Positions 1-10,487 of a stretch of 64,000 nt of DNA are shown piece after piece (position 1 is the first letter of the stretch; every line of letters begins with the position of its first letter). This stretch comes from Sindora glabra (taxonomy: Eukaryota > Streptophyta > Magnoliopsida > Fabales > Fabaceae). The translations under genes were made by a program, and so were the position numbers. The stretch lies in contig CM035233.1 of assembly GCA_020226215.1 (NCBI GenBank), positions 58,241,751-58,305,750 on the forward strand, given 5' to 3'. The notes under the pieces were generated by a model. That model was not told the DNA's origin and ran no database searches. It was given only the letters and a program-made list of their open reading frames with translations.

Positions 1-1269
1 AATAAAATATTAACTTAAACTATTACGCATAAAATTTAAGTCTTTATTTAATGAAATATAATATAAATAACTAAATAAATAAATAATCAAAATATCGATA
101 TTGATTTCTGTTTGATGAATGATAGGGATGTGAAAAAAGTAATCAAATTTTCGTGGATCCCTGTATCGTGATATATTTTAATAAATTCATACATATTTTT
201 ATAAATTTTTAATATAATCATACTTTATAATTAATTTCAAAAATATTATTAACGTAAAAAAATCACTGTTTTGAAAAATTTTATAATTCAACTCTGTTGT
301 TTTGAATTATCACACAAAACTTAGCTACTTATATAAAATTGAAAAAATATTTATCAGTAATAGAAAAAAATAAATTATACATAAAACAATAATTCGTTGA
401 ATATCAAAATTTAAATAACAATATTTGATGATTGCATTTTAAATTGATAATGATGACATTTTTTTAATCTTAATAAATAAGTTTTATGTAATATATTTTC
501 TAGAAAAAAGGTAGAAAATGATTTGTTAATAAAAGTCTTAAATTTTTATAAGAAAAAATGGAGATAACATTTTTATAAGAAAAATGAAATAAAGGAATTA
601 CTGTAAGAAAAGAAAGTTAATAAATGTATGTTTCATATATGTATGTTAATATCAAAATAAATGTATGTTTCATATATTTTTTCTCTTCATTAAAAATAGA
701 TTTCACTTTTAAATCATTTGTTTATAACCATCAGATGAAATTACAATTAAGAGTGGATATTTAGTGTAAATCTTTTAGATTTATATATATATTTATATAT
801 TTCATGATTTAAAAATCTAATGCATAAAAATTTTTAAGTCATAATCAAGAATTATTTTAAATTTGTACAAAATTTCAATATTTTGTAATAAAATTGTCAA
901 ATTATTAATTACTTGTACTGCTTAAAGTAAGAATTTATTCAATTGTTGATAGTTTGAAAATTAATTTTAAATAAATTTTTAACTATCTTAGTTTGAATAA
1001 ATAATAATATTAAAATTCAATAAAAATTATTGGTCAAAATAAAATTATTAATTCATTAATTATTATTCAAATAAAAAGTATGCAGAAACAAAATGTGCTC
1101 ATCTGCTTGCTGTGAATTCAAATTTTAGTATATTTAATTCTCAAGGCTTGATTTGACAAGAAGAAAATAATCCTCGACATCTCGTATAAAATCCGACTAG
1201 AAGCAAAGATCCTTAGTTGCCCCCCATCCAGGGTTCCAATCCCCAATTGCGCCCGGGGATAGAAGTCCT
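1..1269. other. AT-rich gene-less stretch
   Basis: I see no gene here. The sequence is strongly AT-rich with short direct repeats, for example two copies of TAAATGTATGTTTCATATAT around 620-680. A small GC-richer island at about 1200-1270 (CCCCCCATCC, GCGCCCGGGG) has no readable frame or RNA fold that I recognise. Confidence 0.6.
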
Positions 1270-1555
1270 GGCCTAAGGAAATGTTTAAAAAACTGAATGA
1301 AGTGAAAAAAAAATGTCAATTACGGCCAAAAAAATATGTCAATAGTTTATGGTTCAACAGCTCAACTACAAATAAAATACACAAGGTTTGTTGGCATTCA
1401 ACTATGCTGATGTTAAAATATGGAGGAAATTTAAATGAAATTTTATAAATATTTATTTCAATTAAAATTTTATATATGTTTAATTTTTAATTAATTGATT
1501 AATTAATTATTTATTATAATTATTAAGTCATAATTAGTAGTGATGAGTTGGAAAG

Positions 1556-1626
<71 letters not shown>

Positions 1627-1790
1627 GTAATAAAAAATTTCATGATAAACACTTATAAACTTCAATCTGAATGTTTTTCATTTTTTTAAAGCATTACCAC
1701 CAATAGCTGGCCGTTAACATAAAACTAGTTTGATGCTATCTGTTACAACACGGGACATCTACAATTCCACAGCTAACAAAGGGACTTCGT
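1270..1790 (+). repeat. Diverged copy of the lectin-kinase 3' flank (copy A)
   Basis: This segment matches 10066-10303 in the same orientation. Shared blocks include TTTATGGTTCAAC, CAACTACAAATAAAATA, AATAGCTGGCCGTT, ACATAAAACTAG and TCTACAATTCCAC, in the same order. Copy A has about 260 extra AT-rich bases (roughly 1423-1680), including the (AT)32 tract, which copy B lacks. Copy B lies just downstream of the intact lectin receptor kinase, so copy A is probably the remnant of a duplicated kinase locus. No kinase coding sequence is visible next to copy A. Confidence 0.7.
1559..1622. repeat. (AT)32 microsatellite
   Basis: An uninterrupted AT dinucleotide tract. It sits inside the segment present in repeat copy A (1270-1790) and missing from copy B (10066-10303), so it arrived or expanded after that duplication. 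Confidence 0.95.
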
Positions 1791-2542
1791 CGTCTCCGGC
1801 AATGAATATGGTTTAGTCTCACATTTCAATCGTGCAATATGATTATGTTCATTGATTGTGATTGCACCCCATGACTACAATTGTCATTCTCAGGCCTTTG
1901 AACAAGAGTTTTAAGGAAAAAAGAATTCACTCTGGAACAATATTTTTAGAACTTTCTTTCCATGTTATGTCAAAACCTGCCGAAAAAAATTCAACCTTAG
2001 ACATCGATCAGTGCCTCATATTTTTAGCAAAATCCTTTGCCACATCCTAAGCATATCACCAAAATCTACACAATTAAGCTTTTGTTTATGAATTACGTCA
2101 AACACAATTATTTTTCACACGGCGTTTTTACAAAACTATACTTTGTCACTGGATCATCATTTATACACTTAATCGAATGATTTAATAAGAATGGGATGGA
2201 AAGACATTGCACACCAACTTTATCTCATCCAGTGTTGGGCAAAAAAGCTTGTTAAGCTCCGGCCTGACTTTCATAAATCTATTCTAAGCCAATCAAGAGT
2301 TTTAACTCAAGTGTGTTCAATCGCTTTTAGATCTCTATTATTTTTTTTTACTTGTGTTCGTCTAATCTATTTTAAATCCAACTCATCGTAGCGTTCTTCT
2401 TGTGATAATGATATGATTCTTTTACCAATCAAAGAATAAATAAATAAATAAAAATTTTCCTTTAGCAATTAGTGAACGAACTCTCTGCAACACTACCCCA
2501 TAGCACACAAAAACGGTGTCTCCACCGGAAAGCCACAACAAG
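1791..2542. other. Flanking DNA left of the hAT element, no gene seen
   Basis: Mixed-composition DNA with short open frames (for example 1862-2050 and 2191-2391) that have no recognisable domain and are not supported by composition. It ends at the left target duplication of the hAT element. Before that insertion it was continuous with 8602 onward. Confidence 0.5.
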
Positions 2543-2550
2543 GTTCACAA
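2543..2550. repeat. Left target-site duplication of the hAT element
   Basis: GTTCACAA directly abuts the element's TAGGG end. It matches the right copy at 8594-8601 (GTTCACAC) in 7 of 8 positions. Confidence 0.85.
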
Positions 2551-5500
2551 TAGGGTGATCAAACATCGGGTATAATCGGTTAACAACATAATTTAAACTG
2601 ATTTCATAAAAATCCCAACCCAAAGCCGACCGATTGGCCAAGCCTAACTGATCAAAATTGAAAGTTTCGGTTCTAGTCGGTTAAACATAGCCACATTCGG
2701 ATAAAAAATTGGGCTAAATTTATTCAAAACATGCTGTCCAAGATTGACATGCTGGGCAATACAATACAATAGACTAAGAGGGCAGAAAAAAAACATACAC
2801 AAACAGACCAGAGGCAGTTCGAAATTGCCAGCTAACACTAAAACCTAGGCACAGTAAGATAAAAACTAGGCAAAATTTATTCAAAACTCATGTTGTCTGA
2901 AATTGACCTGCTGGGTAATACTGTGCAATAGAGCAGAAAAAAAAAATACACAACATCAAACAAGCATGGGAGAAGGAAAAAACCGCCAGCCAACACTATA
3001 TAACAAAAAATAGATTCTATAAAATACTAAAACACTGCATCAAATATCATAAGCAAAAAATTATAAAATTTCCCCTTCATTGAACATGTCTAGAGTTTAA
3101 GTTTTTCATACAAAATATATCATCAGAGTTTGAAACTAATCAATATTTAGACTTCACAATTTCCTTTTCCATCCCAAAATCAGCTAGCCTAGCTATTATC
3201 TACCAAAAAATGCTGCCTAGTGTAGTGTCTACCATCCTAAAAAATATTGTTAAGCCATGGTTCCAACTTCCAATTTCCATCTACTTGCCATCCACATTAC
3301 TATACTTGTGGATTATGGTAGCAGCTAGCAGGAAACAAATGCTAAAAGCTTAAAAGTCTAAAACCTGTGTGTGCGCTTTATATACCTCCTTGCCTAAAGT
3401 TGAATAGGTTAGCAACACCAAAAAAATAGTGTTAACCCAACTGCATTATACAATTATGAACTACTCCCAAGTCCTAACACTAAAAGATATTTTCAAAAGC
3501 AAAATATTTGGAAGTCTGCAAGTTTGAACTTGCAACTGGCTTATGCTTTTTACACTAATGGTGTCATCTGCCAGTCAATTTTGGCACCACTGTCTACTAA
3601 CTTTGTTCAACTTGCAAGAAAGCAAAAATGAGAAATTAAAATCTAGTTGGATAGAAAAAATAACACTTGAATAGTAGAAAAAAAACTACCTCCTAATTAA
3701 CAGTCATAGGCTGTGATTATGATTGATTTGCATCTTTGTCTTTGTCTCCAACACCAGCATTACTTTTGCTACCACTAGATTTGTTGCCTCTTTCAAGTTC
3801 AACCACCACATCTGAAAAGAAAGACAAAACAACAATAAATTATACTGTGAATTTAAAATAAAAAAGGCATAATTTGTAATTACTAATTACCTTTTTCTAT
3901 CTCTTCATAAGTTTGGAAATCATCAACCATGTCAATATCTTTAAAATTGAATTTGGTGGGCTTCAACCAATTCTGTGTGCATATTAGTGCCTCTATTGTC
4001 TTTGGAGAGAGAGAGCTCCTATAGATGTCCAACACACGGCCCCCTGTGCTAAATGCAGATTCAAATGCAACAGTAGACACCAGAACGGTTAATACATCAC
4101 TATTATGGATAGCACATTGAATCTAGATGCATTCACTCTCCACCAAGCTAAAACATCAAAATTTTCATCTTCATCAACATAACGCTCATTCAAGTACCTA
4201 TCTACTTCATTCTTTGCCTCAATTGTGTCTTTTTTCTTTAGGTGTGACCTAAAGGCAACACCTCTTGCCTTTTGAGCAAAGCTTCCAAGCTTAGGATCCT
4301 TAGGATTTGCTACATCTCCTAACATGGTTTGGTTATCTACTGCATTTCTAGGAGGTTATTCATATTCAGTTGAATACCATTCATACATCCTTACCATGGA
4401 TGCCTTCACACTCCCAACCATAGTTCTTCTAAGATTTCCTCCAAAAATGTCCTTAAAAGACCATTCAATGAATGTCATCTTGTAACTTGGGTGTCGGACA
4501 TTTGCAATAAATATTATTAGGTTCATATTTTCAAGTTTTCCCCAATACTTGTCAAACTTGACCTTCATTTCATTTGCCACAAAGAATAATGCAGAATCTG
4601 CATTATCTTCACTTATCCAGTGTTTTATCTCACTTTGCACTAGAGAAACATGATTGTACACAGTATTTGAAGTGACATACAATGAACCAGACAAAGACAA
4701 AGTAGCATCATAGAAGATCTTGAGGAATTTTACAAAGGCCCTCACATTTTCCCAATCTAGATTAGTTGGAGCTCCCTTTTTAGTTTCAGATTCATGAAAG
4801 TAAGATATGAAGTCCTCATCATCCTCTTCTAACCTTTCAAATGCTTTTTGAAAATTTTCAATTGATTGAAGCATTTGGTAGGTTGAATTCCACCTAGTGG
4901 AAACATCTAGGCACGCTAAGGACTTAAAAGTGATGTTTTCTACTTGAATTGCCTCTTTGAACTTGGCTAGCCTACTTGGAGATGATCTTACATACCTAAT
5001 TGCATGCCTTATAACAGAAATAGAATCATGGAATTTTTTAAGCCTTTCATTCACAACTAAATTGAGGATATGCACATAACACCACATGTGCATCATATCC
5101 CTATCCAACACCAAACCCTTCCAATTTTTTACCCTCCTTTTCAAGTATGCTATGGCTCCATCATTGGAGCTAGCATTGTCAACAGTTATTATGAACACCC
5201 GTCTAACGCCCCACTCATTCAAGCAAGTTTCAATGCATTTCCACTCATTGTCTATAAAATGTGCAGTTAAACACATGTAATTAAGGTTTTGCACTGATGT
5301 CCAGCAATTAGTAGTCAAACACACTCTTTCACAATCATTTTTCAACAATGCCCTAAGTTTACCTTTCTCTTAAATATAAATTTTAAGGCAATCCCTAGCT
5401 ATAGTATGTCTAGAAGGGGCATCTAACTTAGGACACAACCTTTTATAATGTGTTTAAAACCAATCCCTTTAACAACCCTAAAGGATTACTCATCACATAT

Positions 5501-8500
5501 GACAAAACATGTAATTGCCTTTCTACACTCTTTCAAGTCAATTGTATGAGGAATGACACCTATTAATTGTTTACCAGAAGAACTCCTATCAAATTCTAAC
5601 AGTTTCTGATTAGGGTCATTAGTAAGGGTATTTGGAGACTTAGGATACTTTAGTATATGGGTAAGTAGGTTAGTAGTACCATATTCTTTGCTATCATAAA
5701 AAAATCGAACACCACAGTATATGCACTCAGTAGTTGGTTCACTGACCTCTGCATCTAGCACTCTTCTAAATTGCTCCCATGTTAGTGACCTCCTTCTTGT
5801 TTAAATCCCAACCTGCTTGTTGGCACTAGGCTTTCTTGACATAACCTTCTTCTTCTTAAGGGCTGCAGTTGGAGGCTTTTTGCTTACATCCTCTGAAGGT
5901 TTTTCACTTGGTGTTGGAGGCTAACTTGGTGGTTGACTTGATAGATCAGCATGTTGCTAACTTGGAGTAATAGTTACTGTCCCACCGGGGGTATATTCAT
6001 CAGGTTCCATGCCTTAATTGGAACCTACAAAATGGAAAAAAATGTGAGGTTAGATTTTATAAGCCACATTATGAGTAAAAACTATAAGTAAAACATGTAA
6101 AAAAAGTTACAAGTAAACTAGTTAAATAAATCTGAAAAAAGAAAACCATTTAAAAAACTATAAGTAAAACAGTCACATAAATTTGAAAAAAAGATAATAG
6201 AAAATCACATAACAGGGGAAGCATCAAGGAAGCATACAGTAACAAGCTACACTAATATTTAACAAATAAAACATCCTCATCAATAAAACAATCCATGATT
6301 TTGAACATATTACTTGTACAAAGCCTTAGTTTGTCTCTTTTATCCATTTAGAACAAAAGGAAAACTCAACATTTGAGGCAACATATTCTACATCTCACAA
6401 CAAATCAAAGACTTGAACTCCACGGTAGAAAATTAATATTTACTATTCATGGGACTAAATTTGCTACAATATGATCTAATTTAATAGCTTATAAAACTAT
6501 ATGAAAGAAAATTTCATGTGGTATTTTTTAAAAAAAGCATGAAAGAAAAAAAAAGAAAAAGTAATATGATTCTAGGTTGAGATCCCAGATTTTTGTCCTA
6601 GGCTTCGGCATAAAGGGTGCCCTTTCTTTCCATATATTAATTCAATGTTTCCAACTTGATTTTTTTAATAGAATTCTAAACAAATATATACTCTTGTCTC
6701 AAATCCTAAGCAATGGTGGGTGAACAAGCAGAAAAATGTCTAACTCCATAATCTTAAACTTAAGAAGGTAAGTGATGAATACTAAGCTGTACACCATCAG
6801 ACCCATGCACAAACACATAGTAGAATAAATAGAATACTATTATTCTTATAAAATTGATTAGATTATATAATATTTTATTTTATAAGTTTCTAAAGGACAT
6901 TATTTTATTATTAATCTTTTTTATAAAATAAGATATAGTATTTATATATAATGATCGATTATAGTACTTTCTATTGTACTCTAATTTAATATTGGATAAA
7001 TAAAATACTTATTATTATTTTAATATTTTATAATTATAAATACATGTAAATAAATGGAAGATATTTTTTATTAAACAAACAGACGAAAGTGTAATGTGTA
7101 TTTTTGTATTGGTTAGTTTTATGTAAAACTAAAAATCAATTGGCAATCAGTGGGTCAGCCAACATCATTGAAAAAAAAAAGAACCTGTCAGTAATTTCTA
7201 ATATATTGGTCAGTCAATGACAAGCATTCCTGACATAATATAAGTTTTGTATGAATTCAAGTTTGCTAAAAATAAAAAAAGTTCTACAATCTGATCAATA
7301 ATCCAGACTTAGAAAGAAACATATAGAATTAGATAGAACATCCATAGACAAGGAGTATTTTAGATTGAAAATACAGATGACACCTATCATAATTATACAT
7401 GAAATAAGGGTACACAACACAATTAAAATGATCACAAATTTAAAGGAAAAGTAAGGTTTATAATATTCAAATGAAGAGAACTCAATATTAAAGAAAGCAA
7501 TTAACTAAGGCTTCGATATTACCTAGCTAACAGGAACATATTATTTGAACCAAAGCAAGAAAAGAAGTACTATGAATAACTAAACATGTATGAACTAAAC
7601 ATAGTTGTCATCTTAAGAATGTGGATAAAGTCAAGGAAATCACAGTAAACAACTATACATGTATGAACTCAGACAAAACTAACGAATAACCCATATTCAA
7701 AGACAAATAGAAAGCCATCATTAATAGAGGTAAACAACACAAAGACGAACCTAGAGACAAACCCAATGCCTCAAAGTACCCTAAATCCTAAAATATTCGA
7801 CCAAAATGCAAAGATTAAACAATGAAAAGGAGGCAATATCCACTTATGAACTCACACAGGCACACAAATCAAAAATGAAATTATAGATTACAAAACCTTA
7901 AACAATGAAGAGAAGAAATCCAAAAATACAGAGATACAAAGGATGAAATCAAGATTTAAAATCAACAAATAAAACTCGAATAAGACTCGTATAGGATTAG
8001 AAAATACCTTGAACTGGACTTTCAGAGACTTGCACTTCGCACTTTGCACTTCACAAGCTTCCTTCCCGTCTCGATCTGAGGCAATGCTTGCGGTGTGATG
8101 GTAAAACAGATTGGTAATTTGGTGCGAAGAAGCTTGAGAATGAGAGAATATCTAGTGGGGCAGCAAGGACTGACAGCAATGTAATTGCAAGTGGTGAAAA
8201 AAGGTTCTAAGGTTTTCTCTGGTGGAGGAAGGAGTGTGAGGATGAGAGATCAAGAATGAGGTTGGTTGGGTGAGTGCGTGATAGGGTACGGGTCACTGGA
8301 TGGGACTTGTGGCATGGGGAGGGCTAGAAACGATGTTGTTTGAATTTTTCAGCTGATGGGGAAGGGAGGGCCAAAAATAGTGCCGTTCGAAATTTTCAAC
8401 TAAACCTCTAATTTTTGGATTATTTCGATTTTACACAATTAATAATTATAAATTTACCCCAACCGAATTACAAAAATTTCATTTTAGTCCCTCTGAATTC

Positions 8501-8593
8501 GACCCATTAATATAAATTTAACCGATCCTAATCGACAAAACTTAAGTTCGGACAGACGGTTAGGACCGGGTTAACTTTTCCTGATCAGCCCTA
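2551..8593 (-). mobile_element. hAT-superfamily DNA transposon, full length but inactive
   Basis: Both ends are visible. The left end starts TAGGGTGATCA and the right end, read on the minus strand, starts TAGGGCTGATCA, giving a short imperfect terminal inverted repeat of the plant hAT type. The 8 bases outside each end nearly match: GTTCACAA (2543-2550) and GTTCACAC (8594-8601), the expected hAT target-site duplication with one mismatch. Copies of CGGTTAA-like sequence lie just inside both ends, as subterminal repeats do in this superfamily. The 6,043-bp element carries one minus-strand transposase gene (3717-6010) with many disabling lesions. The transposase-proximal side (6011-8593) is AT-rich and presumably held promoter and leader. 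The TSD match suggests moderate age. Confidence 0.9.
3717..6010 (-). pseudogene. hAT transposase (BED zinc finger, RNase H-like core, hATC), multiply broken
   Basis: Read on the minus strand from the ATG at 6010, the order is: a Lys/Pro-rich N-terminus; a degenerate BED zinc finger near 5640-5740 (CIYCGVRF, then GTTNLLTHILKYPK with the last zinc ligand changed to Tyr); the transposase core (4356-5348); and the hATC dimerisation region (about 3890-4200; RYLNERYVDE, WWRVN, FESAFSTGGRVLD). A 79-bp GT-AG intron at 3812-3890 precedes a short last exon ending at 3717. Lesions include three in-frame stops before the BED finger, stops near 5478, 5369 and 4359, a frameshift near 5445, and another near 4110. 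The first core motif reads LTTNCWTS, where the family normally has Asp in place of this Asn; the second (ITVDNASSND) keeps its Asp. The core best resembles the RICESLEEPER/Tag2-like domesticated and active plant hAT group. It cannot encode a working transposase. Confidence 0.9.
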
Positions 8594-8601
8594 GTTCACA
8601 C
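8594..8601. repeat. Right target-site duplication of the hAT element
   Basis: GTTCACAC directly follows the element's right end (GCCCTA). It is the partner of 2543-2550, with one mismatch. Confidence 0.85.
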
Positions 8602-9404
8602 CAGTGCTGTTTTTATTATTCATTATCATCCACTTTCAGCATAAAAGATACCCAGGCCTAGATCAGTATTTCATTTCGATGGCTAAAGACGCTGAAGTAA
8701 GCAATAACGGCAGCAGAATTTTAAGAATGCTTTCAAACTTGGTTTGTATGGATTATGAAATTGGAACTCGCAATTAAAACTGGCTTTATCACAACATTCA
8801 AATTGTAAAATAAATTTCTGGAATCAGTTGGCGAGTCTAGCAGGATCCAGTTTATAACACTGAAAACATGAAAAAGAGAACATGTTGGACCCGAATATGA
8901 AACCGTCAGAAACATTGGATCATTGCATCAAGTGGATAATCTCAGACGACCGTCGTGAGAATTTTAAATCCAAAATTCATCATCTGGTTTCCACCTTCTG
9001 GGAAAGATCGAAAACAACATTAAACTCAACAAACACGGCCAGTAACGTCGATGAAACTAAACCTAATTTCCCTCTGGATTCGAAAGTAAACAGAGACGAG
9101 CACCCCCGTTTTAAGAAGGGATTCCGCCGGTCTGTAGGGTTTTAAACTTTGCTCTTGTCATGGGCAATTGTGCCCCTTGTTAATCGGGCCGTTTGGGCTC
9201 GGTGTTGGAAAGACGGCCCTTCTCCCATCTACTAATTCTCGGTGCGTTTACTTTGACTTCGAGCTGCCCGCCTTCCATCGGTCAATGTCACTCCCGGGGG
9301 AAATGATCTGTCACGCTTTTGGTGGTCCAATGCCATCATGCTCATTTTCCCTTATCTTGGAATTTTACATTCTGTGAAGTTTAAATTTAAGATTTTGGAT
9401 GGGA
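8602..9404. other. Higher-GC flank with a possible gene remnant
   Basis: This block right of the hAT element is less AT-rich than its surroundings, which hints at old genic DNA. It holds a TATA-like ATAAAAGATA at 8641, a small frame from ATG 8679 (MAKDAEVSNN..., 32 codons) with a possible GTAAGC splice donor after MAKDAE, and the longer frame at 8882-9145. I could not join these into one gene: the frame of 8882 runs back into stops before any good acceptor. The hAT element lies about 80 bases upstream of the ATG at 8679. Confidence 0.35.
8882..9145 (+). CDS. Hypothetical protein, 87 residues, weakly supported
   Basis: An ATG-started frame encoding a mostly charged, polar protein with a basic C-terminus (RFKKGFRRSVGF). 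No domain, signal peptide or membrane segment is recognisable. Support is limited to its length in an otherwise AT-rich region and the locally higher GC. It could be an exon of a decayed gene or chance. The overlapping minus-strand frame at 8733-8915 has no better support. Confidence 0.2.
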   Translation: MLDPNMKPSETLDHCIKWIISDDRRENFKSKIHHLVSTFWERSKTTLNSTNTASNVDETKPNFPLDSKVNRDEHPRFKKGFRRSVGF

Positions 9405-9638
9405 ACCCTTGTTTAATTGGAGTGAAGACAAGGGGGAAAGAAGAGAGAAATTTTTAAATTTAGGTTAAGAAGAGAATAGAAATAATTTTTTTAAATTTAA
9501 ATTGATTAAAAAATTATAATAAAAATTTTTATTTTTCATTTTTTTTATTTTTCTTTTTTCTTCACTCAAATAAAAGAGGAGAGACAACTTTAAAAAAAAA
9601 TTTATTCTCTATTTTTTTCTCCATACAAATAAAGACTA
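9405..9638. repeat. Possible small MITE
   Basis: The left edge (CCCTTGTTTAATTGGAG) and the reverse complement of the right edge (GTCTTTATTTGTATGGAG) are similar and are followed on both sides by purine-rich GAGAAA and AAATTTTT runs. That pattern suggests a roughly 230-bp element with imperfect terminal inverted repeats. The composition is simple, I found no clean target duplication, and chance similarity is possible. Confidence 0.3.
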
Positions 9639-10065
9639 ATTGTATTATAGCTGGAAAGAGAAAAAATGAAAACTGGCTTCTTATAAATAAATTCCTTCAT
9701 GATTGTTTCAGCCAAGGTTTTAGGCTACGGTCTTCACTTGAACCATTATATTGCTATTATGAATTGCAATGCAATCGTAGGTTTTACGATTTTTTACTGT
9801 AAATAATTATTTTTTTGGTATTTATTTATAATTTTATATTAGAAGCAAAGTTGTAGTTGTAATTTAAAAATAAAGTTTTGGCTATTTTGGATCTTTCGCT
9901 GTCTATTGTGAATTATTTAGTTGATTTTTATTCTGGTCGTAGACATTATTAATTTGTTCAGTAAGAGAGGTTAATATATTGAAAGCTGTAATTTGTGGAT
10001 TCTTACCAAGTCCTTATCCTAGACATAGAACAGGATTTAGAGCACAGCGTATCTATCTATGATCT
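9639..10065. other. Gene-less spacer
   Basis: AT-rich DNA with no frame, repeat or RNA gene that I recognise. Confidence 0.5.
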
Positions 10066-10303
10066 CAAGAACTGTTTTAAAAACTGGATGGAGTAAAAAA
10101 AAAATCCAATAATTTATGGTTCAACTACAAATAAAATATATAAGGTTTGCTAGCATTCAACTATCTCAGTTGATATAAAAATACGTACAGTTTCTTAAAG
10201 CCTTACCATCAATAGCTGGCCGTTCTCAAGATATGACATAAAACTAGATTGAGATTATCTGTCACAACATGGACGTCTACAATTCCACGGCTACCAAAGG
10301 GAA
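10066..10303 (+). repeat. Lectin-kinase 3' flank repeat (copy B)
   Basis: Partner of copy A (1270-1790), same orientation, with the shared blocks in the same order. It lies about 185 bases beyond the stop codon of the intact lectin receptor kinase (which reads leftward), so it is in that gene's 3' flank and may include part of its 3' untranslated region. Confidence 0.7.
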
Positions 10304-10475
10304 AATTCTAATGATACTCAACATTATTCAAAAATTATCATTTAAAGTACACCTAAGCATAATAATTTAGACACTGGATTAATTAATAACCAAAAATCAA
10401 CTTCAACTAGACTTTTATACCTAAATAGTTAGGTGATAATTTGGGAGATAAAGTATACTTATAAATGATCCTTTT
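10304..10475. repeat. Possible MITE in the kinase 3' flank
   Basis: The sequence starts after the AAAGGG shared with copy A and has partly matching inverted ends (AAAATTATCATTTAA on the left, CAAATTATCACCTAA reading inward from the right). Copy A continues into different sequence at the same point, so this block may be an insertion. Ends and target duplication are not clear. Confidence 0.3.
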
Positions 10476-10487
10476 CAATCTTGCTCA

